A DNA stretch of 64,000 bases. It comes from Ampelomyces quisqualis. Its lineage: Eukaryota > Ascomycota > Dothideomycetes > Pleosporales > Phaeosphaeriaceae. The notes below the pieces were generated by a model. The model saw only the letters and a list, made by a program, of their open reading frames with translations, ran no database searches and was not told where the DNA came from. Location of the stretch: the NCBI GenBank assembly GCA_018398575.1, contig JAGTXZ010000019.1:992001-1056000 (forward strand), read 5' to 3'. Numbering within the stretch: the stretch's first letter is position 1; each line of letters begins with the position of its first letter. This document shows positions 57,610 through 64,000 of this stretch, one piece after another. A program made the position numbers and the translations under genes.

Positions 57610-57891
57610 TATAAGAGGTTTGTATAACAGCAAAGTTATAAGATAACAATAGCAGTATAAGTAAAAGTAAGTTAATTCCTGTTCTACAGCTTTAGTGCAG
57701 AATAGCTCTTTTGTAAATACAACTAGACGCGTGTCTTTATAACTAGAATACACTAGGTCTGCGCTAGCGTAGCGCTGTTAAGACGCTAGGGCAGCTGTGC
57801 GCGTTTTACGCGTGTACTAGCTAGAGTAGCGTTATAGTAGCGTAGGCGCATTACTGCGCAACTAACAGCTCTACGCTGTAGCATCCTTATA
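57610..57891 (-). repeat. inner Gypsy 5' LTR
   Basis: It is the 282-bp partner of 50932-51213, starting TATAAGAGGTTTG and ending ATCCTTATA, with both terminal dinucleotides changed by RIP. Confidence 0.92.
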
Positions 57892-57991
57892 CTTATACTA
57901 TTATGTCTTATACTGTTATAGAGACAGTTACTTATTCTATGCTAGAGGTTACCAATAGCTTTTTAGCCTAGTTAGGTTTAACAAATTTAAT

Positions 57992-58249
57992 TATAAGGAG
58001 TAGACTCTAAGAGTAGATGCTAGGGAATAAAGATATAAATTTGTAACCTATCCTAATTGCTACTTAGAAGGTTTTTATAGTCTTAAGGCAGTCTAGACTA
58101 GAGGGTTTAGGCGCTTTAGTCTAGAATTGTTTTTAGTGTTCTAGCCTAGAGGATTTTTAGCGTTCTAGTTTAGAACCTTTTTGGTATTCTGGTTTAGTAA
58201 GCTAAGGTTTTTCCGTAACCAAGAACTAACTAGGCGGCAGCCCGTTACA
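57992..58249 (-). repeat. outer Gypsy LTR (5' LTR in element orientation)
   Basis: It is the 258-bp partner of 37432-37689. It starts TATAAGGAG (TG to TA) and ends CCCGTTACA. The 95 bp at 57897-57991 between it and the inner element are the outer element's leader. Confidence 0.92.
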
Positions 58250-58776
58250 ATAGCGCGTTAAAGTTATAAACTTTTTTAAAAAAACTTTAAAGTACGTTTA
58301 AGACAATAAATCTACACACCTACACATCCTATATAATAATTAGATAGTTCTAGAGTAAAATCTACACTTTAGTTACTATTTCTTTGAAAAAAAATAAAAT
58401 ATATTATCTAGTTAAAGTGCTAGAGCTTTAGCAAAAACAAGCCTTGGCAAAGAACTTTAAAACTCTACAAACTTTACTGCCTTGCATCTTAACAACGAGA
58501 GCAGCTATAAGAAATCTGAAAAGTACGTTTTAAAGAGAAAATCAAGCTCTATATTTTTAGTTTTTAGGATAATAACGTAATAGCGCGGGTGGGGCAGGTG
58601 GGTCTAGTGGATTAGGCAGATTAATTTAAGCGTTTTAGTCTAATTAGGCAGCTAGAACAAATAGGGGACCCTAGAGACAGTTAAGTACAGTCAAGAACTG
58701 TTAAAAACTGTCTAGTTAACTGTTCTAACAGTGTTGCTAATGTCGCGGATGTCGCTAACGTTGTATTTTCCTAACG
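58250..58776 (+). mobile_element. family-X element (X2), right part
   Basis: It begins with the duplicated ATAGC and continues the element broken at 37431. It ends ATTTTCCTAACG and is followed by TA and then hAT copy B. It matches X1 (35004-35540, reversed) throughout. Confidence 0.88.
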
Positions 58777-61700
58777 TACTAGGTTAATAATATAGGCAAG
58801 GCATAGTATAGTATTTTCCTTTGCATTCTAAGAAACTCTCTTATTAGCAAGATTGCTTTCTAGGCTTCTGCTAAGAGTACTGTTGTTTAAAGCGTTATTG
58901 CAGGTAACTACTAGTAATTGTTTTAATATTTTTGTGTTTTTAAGTACCTGTATAAGATTAGATACTATAGAAACCCTAGTATACTACCTACGCAAGGGCA
59001 CAAAATCTAATAGAACTTTTCTTATCTGCTAACTAGTGTTAATATAATAGGCTTTAATAGCCAAAAAGCTTAGGTAGTTAGTAGCAGACTAGGCGTTAAG
59101 AGTAATTAAGATTTTTGTTAACTTACTAAGATTAGAAAGAAGGTTTTTAGTTACTTGCTTATATTGTTTCTAAAGTATAAGAGTAAACTTGTATTAGCTA
59201 AGTATAGTAGTACTAGGCTAAAGAAACTCTATAAAATAGCAAAATAAGAGTTGCTCTAATATTTAAAAAGACTAGTTCTTATTAAAAATTACCTATATAA
59301 TTTCTAGTTTAAATTGCTAAGTAGTAAACAGTTGCAGAAGTTATAGATATAATAGTGTAACAAATAAGAGTAGCTACCTTGTATAGATAGATTCTGTAAC
59401 TTTTTTATAACTATTAGACTAAAAGTAGTTGCTAAAGTGTTTTGTCTTTATATACTTGTTAGTTAGGTATTAAAGTATGTGCCTATAGTTTAGGCAATAT
59501 ACGTGTAGTTTGCTACTTTTAATATAAGCCTCTTCTCTAAATTAAGTCTATATAATAGCAGAACGTTTAGCTCTACTCTATTAAGAATTAGAATTATTAA
59601 AGTCTTAGGCCTATAACGTGTTCTGCTACTAGGCATTCTATGCAGCACATATAGTAGCATTATCTTAAATTAGCTGCTTAAGAACAGTAACTATTCTCTT
59701 AATTCTAGACTTAAGGATTTAAAAAGCGTTAAGTATAAATTTGTAGAGTATTTTAAGTAAATTAGAGTATAGGTTGTCTAAGAGTAAAGAGAAGTTGCTT
59801 AGGTCTATGTATGTAATAAAAAAGTGTAATAACAAAGTAGCAATATCTTATAAAAAAAAAGTAGTAATTGTAGTAATAATATAATAGCAAAACTATAGTT
59901 TAGCGTTACTTTAAGTAAGAGAGGTAGGCGTTCTACTAGAAGCGTTATTCCTCTAGTTAAAGAGCAGATAGTAGGGCTAAACTTTTAAAAATTAAGAAAT
60001 TAGGTTTTATAGTAGTAGCAAAATTTTTAGGTCTTAACTATATTAGGCAATAATATACAGCAGATTTAATTATACATGTTACTTAGCGTCTAAACAGCTC
60101 TTCTAAGTACTATTAGAAAACTCCTCTTAGGTACTATTACTCTAATCCTTATTCTCCTTATCTTTATATTTATTAGGTAACATCTTGTAGTATGCCTCTA
60201 GCTCTTTACTAGAATCTTTAACCTCTTCTTTACATTTAGTCTTATTGCGTCTCTTAACGTATAGCATATTACTATAAAGCTCTAAAGGCTAATTAAACAT
60301 AGGGAGAAGTGTTAGCTTACGCCTTCTAGCAGACTAGTTAGAATAAGTATGTAATAAAATAAGGTAATAAACTTACTGCTAATTCTAATTAGTTACTAGA
60401 GCTAACTTGTTAGATGTTAGCTTATTGCAAAATTTAAGCTATTTAGCCTTAGCCTGTAGTGTCTTAAAGCTATTCCTCTTTAGGAGGTGTAGCCTACAAG
60501 TATACTTCCTTTAGAGTATCTTTTCTACAGCTCTACTAGGCCTATAAACGCAAGTATAAGCTTAAGCTAACAATTGTTTTTGCTTTAAGTCTAAAGTTGC
60601 TGCAGAGGACCTCTTTATAATAATATTATAGGCGCGCATATTAATTTTAATTTAGATAGCCTTTTATTTTTAATTAACTTAAGTAATAGAAGCTGTTAAC
60701 TACTTAGCTTTGCATGTTAGTAAAAATAACGTAATAAAAAGGTGTAATAACTTACTAGATTACTTGCTATTAAAACGCTTTGCTACTTAGGCCTTAAGCT
60801 TATACTTAAGTTTCTTAGCTTGTTGCCTTAGAGACAACGCCTTGTACCTATTACCTCTCTTAACCTTCTTCTTAAGCTAGTATTTAGCTAATTAGTCTAA
60901 GGACTTAGCCTTTGCAATAGTAGCTAGCTCCTTAGATTGCATAGCGCTACTACTAAGCTGCCTACTAGAGTTAACTTTAAAATTTGTTAGTTAGCCTTGC
61001 TTTAGCGTATTACTACTATAAGAGTTAAGAATATAGCTAATCTTATTATCCCTAGAAGTAAAACCCTAGACAAATAAGTATAATTTATAGTAAAGTTCTA
61101 AGAATGTTACTATTGTAAGCTAGGCCTACTCCTCTTCCTTAAAATTTAGCAGAACTCTAACAGAAATAGGCAGTAGAAAGCCCTTAGGCTTGTTAACAAC
61201 TTTAATTTCCTTAGACTTAATAGATTCTATAGCGCTAAGTGTAATAAAGTAATATAATAAAGCGTGGGACTATTACAGGCGTGTAGCTTTAGTATTTTAT
61301 TTTAGCAGCCTATAACTAATAACGCAGTAAGTTAGTTTGTGCGCAAGCAGGCTACTAGTGTGCTTTCTGCCTACTACCTGCGCTTACTGCCTTTTAGCCT
61401 ATTTTATATAAACAACTAACAAGTCTATAAAAATCTACTCTTTAATTTTAATATATAGCTAAAACAAAAGCTAGCGCAATTCTAGGTAGGCCTGTAAGTT
61501 AATACAGTTTTTTATTACGTTCTAGTCTTCTAGTAGCGCTAGTAGTTTTAAATTAGCTCCTGCAGGAATTTTACGCTAAGACCTAATTTCCTGCGCTAAG
61601 CCTGCTTACTGCTTATTTACTAGGCACTAAAACAACCTAAATTATTATAATATTAAATCTATAACTCTATAACACTACTACTATAGCTCTATAAAAACAC

Positions 61701-62598
61701 AAATCTAAAGTTAAGGATGCTGTTACTAAGGGCACTATAGTTGCTAAAGACCTAGCTAGCAAGGCTGCTAGGAAATCTGCTAAGAAAAGCCTAGCTGCAA
61801 AAACTTAAAAAGCAGCTCTTAAAAAAAAAGGCACCTTAAGCTAGGCAGTAAGTTATTACAATTCTTTATTACGCTTATTTACTTACTGCTTAAAGCTGTA
61901 GCGCTTAGAGAGATCTACTAATACTAGAGGTCTACTAAGCTCCTTATCTACAAGCTGCCCTTTTAGCAACTTCTGCGCAAAATAGCTTAAGAATGCGTCT
62001 AAAGCACTAGTAGTAGTCTTTACTTCTAAAAATTAGCTGTTAGAGTAGCTTAAGAGGCTACTAAGGCCTATATAGTTAGTTTTTTTAAGGGTTTATTTCT
62101 TAACCTTATTTTTTTAACAAAATTCTAACTAAATATAGATATAAATATAAATGCAATCTACGCAAAAAGAGTTACTATATAGGCAAAGAATATTAGACTT
62201 ACACTTAGGTACTATTAGAAGTTTAGCTCTTATTAAGCATTTACGTAAAAAATCTAGAATCTTTTACTTTTATGTATATTAGAAATAAAGACCTAATTTT
62301 CTTTTTATTGTAATAAAAATTTGTGATTACTATGCTATTTTTGATATCCCTAGCATAGTTTTACCCTTGTAAAATTTAGCATATTTTTAGAAACCTAATC
62401 TTATAAAATTAGTAGTTATATACTTTAAATTTTATTTAATCGCGCAAAACTTATGCAACCTAACTTTAACCTGCAATTAATTACTTCTAACCTAACCTCT
62501 ACTTACTTTTAGCGTTAATAAAATAGGTAGAGGTTAGGTTAGGTATAGAGTCTTACGTAAAGGTACTCTACTCTAACCTAACCTCTACCTATTTACTA
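58777..62598 (-). mobile_element. hAT copy B, 5' segment
   Basis: It is the reverse complement of copy A from 41147 to about 44980. Its outer end ACCTATTTACTA at about 62598 is the inverted terminus. Subterminal CCTAACCT motifs are clustered at 62460-62590. It continues at 37114-35848 on the far side of the X/Gypsy insertion. Coding remnants are the same as in copy A. Confidence 0.82.
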
Positions 62599-63485
62599 CT
62601 ATACTGTATAGTATCTTTTTATTATTAGTAAGTAGTTGCGTTACTAGGATAACTCTTACCTTTTCTAGTATAGTCTTGTTTTTTAGTAACATACTTTCTT
62701 TTGCCTAATATTTTTCTTTCTTTTATAGTAGTAACCTAAATAGGTCTGCACTAGATAAGAAGAGTTGCAACTCTATAACAGTTAGAACTACTTATTTATA
62801 TATAGTAAGGCATCTTCCTATAATATAACAGCCTTAAGTCTAATAGTAGTTTTTTTTTAACTACTAACATTTTTTATATATTAGTTTTATAGGTTTTTAG
62901 TTTGTATTAGCTTGTTATGCTTATGCTACTACTACGTCTAGATTTTTTTTGTTAACAAGTAAGTAAGGCTGCAGATCTAAAAGTGTATAGTATTTAATTT
63001 CTAGGCTGTCTTATTAAGTAACTTTTTAGTTAGGCTAGTATAGTAGTTAGTTATATATCTGTTTTAACACTAGAGTTAAGGCTTAAGGATAGTAGTATTA
63101 GAGTCTAGATAGTTTTTAGTCTTTACAGCGTCTTAGTTTTTAGTATATTAGTTCTTAAGTTATATTTCCTAAGAGCTTAACCTTTACACTATTATCTGTT
63201 AGCGCTTGTTTTAGCGCTTGTTTAGACAGAGACATAGTGTGCTGCTAACATTACTTAAATTTGCTACTTAGTATAGAGTATATAGAGTAAGCGCTTGCAC
63301 TTTAAATATTAGAAAACTATTAGTAAGAGTAGCAGAAGTAAGCAATATATGTAGCGTAACAGAGGTTTTACTTTATAGGTATAACTAGGGTTTTTGTAAT
63401 ATATATAGTCTAATATTGCTTTAAATTCTACTAGAGTGTAGTAGTTAGGCTGTTTAATTAGATAGCTTCTTGTTCTTAACTACGT
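62599..63485. other. unassigned decayed repeat
   Basis: The stretch is TA-rich with no motif I can assign to a transposon family. It should represent the DNA into which hAT copy B inserted. Confidence 0.4.
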
Positions 63486-63489
63486 GCTA

Positions 63490-63915
63490 GCGTATATAAT
63501 AGTTGTCTACTATTAGCATAAATAGTTGTGCGCGCAATACAGGCAATTAGGTACTTTTCTATTCTTAACTAATTATTAGCGTACACAATAGTTATCTACT
63601 ATTAGCATAAATAGTAGTGCGCGCGATATAGGTAATTAGGTACTCTTTTATTCTTAACTAATTGTTAGTGTATATAACAGTTGTCTACTATTAGTATAAA
63701 TAGTAGTGCGCGCAATACAAGTAATTAGGTACTCTTCTGTCCTTAACTAATTGTTAGTGTACATAATAGTTGTCTATTGTTAGCATAAATAGTAGTGCGC
63801 GCAATACAGGCAATTAGGTACCTTTCTATTTTTTTATCTTTAACTAAATATTAGCGTACACAATAGTTGTCTACTATTAGTATAAATAGTTATACGCACA
63901 ATATAGGCGATTCTG
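63490..63915. repeat. 89-bp tandem array, 5 copies
   Basis: The word AGTTGTCTACTATTAG (with variants) recurs at 63501, 63590, 63679, 63768 and 63865. Periods are 89, 89, 89 and 97. Each unit keeps TAAATAGTAGTGCGCGCAAT and CAATTAGGTAC. The GCGCGC core is intact in four units despite the TA-rich setting. Confidence 0.92.
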
Positions 63916-64000
63916 TAGCTCTATACGTAGAAAACTATTTACTTAGTAAGTTGTTATTATAGATCTAGTATACTACTATACTAGTTATGTTTGTAGTTTA

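Larger units (their letters stand above)
50932..57891 (-). mobile_element. inner Ty3/Gypsy retrotransposon (chromodomain type), full length
   Basis: The element is 6960 bp with LTRs of equal length (282 bp) and a perfect target duplication CTTAT (50927-50931 and 57892-57896). It lies in the 5' untranslated part of the outer Gypsy. The purine tract CTAGAGAGAAGGAAATAAT (reverse strand, 51232-51214) abuts the left LTR, proving minus orientation. Order: 5' LTR 57610-57891, gag, pol with RT, integrase and a chromodomain-like tail, then an extra region coding on the opposite strand, then 3' LTR. Confidence 0.93.
37432..58249 (-). mobile_element. outer Ty3/Gypsy LTR retrotransposon, interrupted twice
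   Basis: LTRs of identical length (258 bp) bound it, with termini TGTAA...TTACA and target duplication ATAGC (37427-37431 and 58250-58254). The span is 20.8 kb, but hAT copy A and an inner Gypsy element account for about 12.9 kb, leaving a normal element of about 8 kb. It reads on the minus strand: gag, RT and RNase H at about 50931-47052, integrase at about 41146-40500. A purine-rich GAGTAGAGGAAT next to the left LTR supports that direction. All genes are broken by RIP. Confidence 0.9.
32221..64000. other. TA-rich, RIP-decayed nested transposon block
   Basis: The whole stretch is saturated with TpA, while CpA and TpG are scarce. No frame exceeds about 91 codons. Where two copies of one sequence exist (both LTR pairs), the differences I could align in the 258-bp pair are all C/T or G/A. 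Reconstructed proteins show TGG/CAG to stop, His to Tyr and Asp to Asn changes. This is the classic outcome of repeat-induced point mutation. CpG words such as GCGCGC survive, so the target was CpA rather than CpG. Confidence 0.9.

Noticed and set aside
57562..57753. 63-codon minus-strand frame
   Set aside because: It overlaps the inner Gypsy LTR and has no protein similarity.

Overview
The window looks like filamentous ascomycete DNA (Pezizomycotina, probably Dothideomycetes; this is inference). The evidence is short 47-66 nt GT..AG introns with CTAAC/CTGAC branch sites, fungal-type gene families, and a sharp two-compartment layout. Roughly the first 32.1 kb is ordinary, gene-bearing DNA. 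The rest is extremely TA-rich, has no reading frame longer than about 91 codons, and shows the C-to-T/G-to-A decay expected of repeat-induced point mutation (RIP).

Gene half (1-32.1 kb). In order it holds a possible gene end at the left edge, a frame-broken coding remnant, and a membrane-anchored alpha/beta hydrolase (-). These are followed by a secreted GH17 beta-1,3-glucanase (+, 3 exons), a cytochrome P450 (-, 2 exons) and an HMT1-type ABC half-transporter (-). Next are a Cys-cluster protein of unknown role (+, 2 exons), a LAMTOR1/Ego1-like lipid-anchored TORC1 scaffold (-, 3 exons) and a 1534-residue repeat-rich secreted wall/adhesin-like protein (+, 3 exons). From 22 to 31.4 kb the DNA is gene-poor: one small conserved Cys-containing protein (-) and scattered coding-like debris. 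The last gene before the TA-rich block is a 107-residue, 3-exon secreted protein with six cysteines, resembling the fungal calcium-binding protein (Cbp1) family. A 30-bp triplicated hairpin sits just upstream of its start. Its position is typical of an effector at the edge of a repeat compartment. I see no single pathway linking the genes.

Repeat half (32.2-64 kb). It is a nested transposon pile whose layers can be read from exact ends. A hAT element (copy B, minus strand) was split at a TA by an ~840-bp terminal-inverted-repeat element (family X). X was split by a Ty3/Gypsy element (37432-58249, 258-bp LTRs, target duplication ATAGC). That element was split twice: by a second hAT copy (41147-47051, plus strand) and by a chromodomain-type Gypsy element (50932-57891, 282-bp LTRs, target duplication CTTAT). 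The inner Gypsy element carries an extra coding-like region on the strand opposite its pol gene. A five-copy 89-bp tandem array lies near the right end.

Most valuable points: the Cbp1-like gene with its hairpin promoter at the compartment border, the resolved transposon order, the antisense reading frame in the Gypsy element, and a recurrent GTAAGT-linked TTATTAC motif inside the hAT elements that may be a set of near-identical introns.
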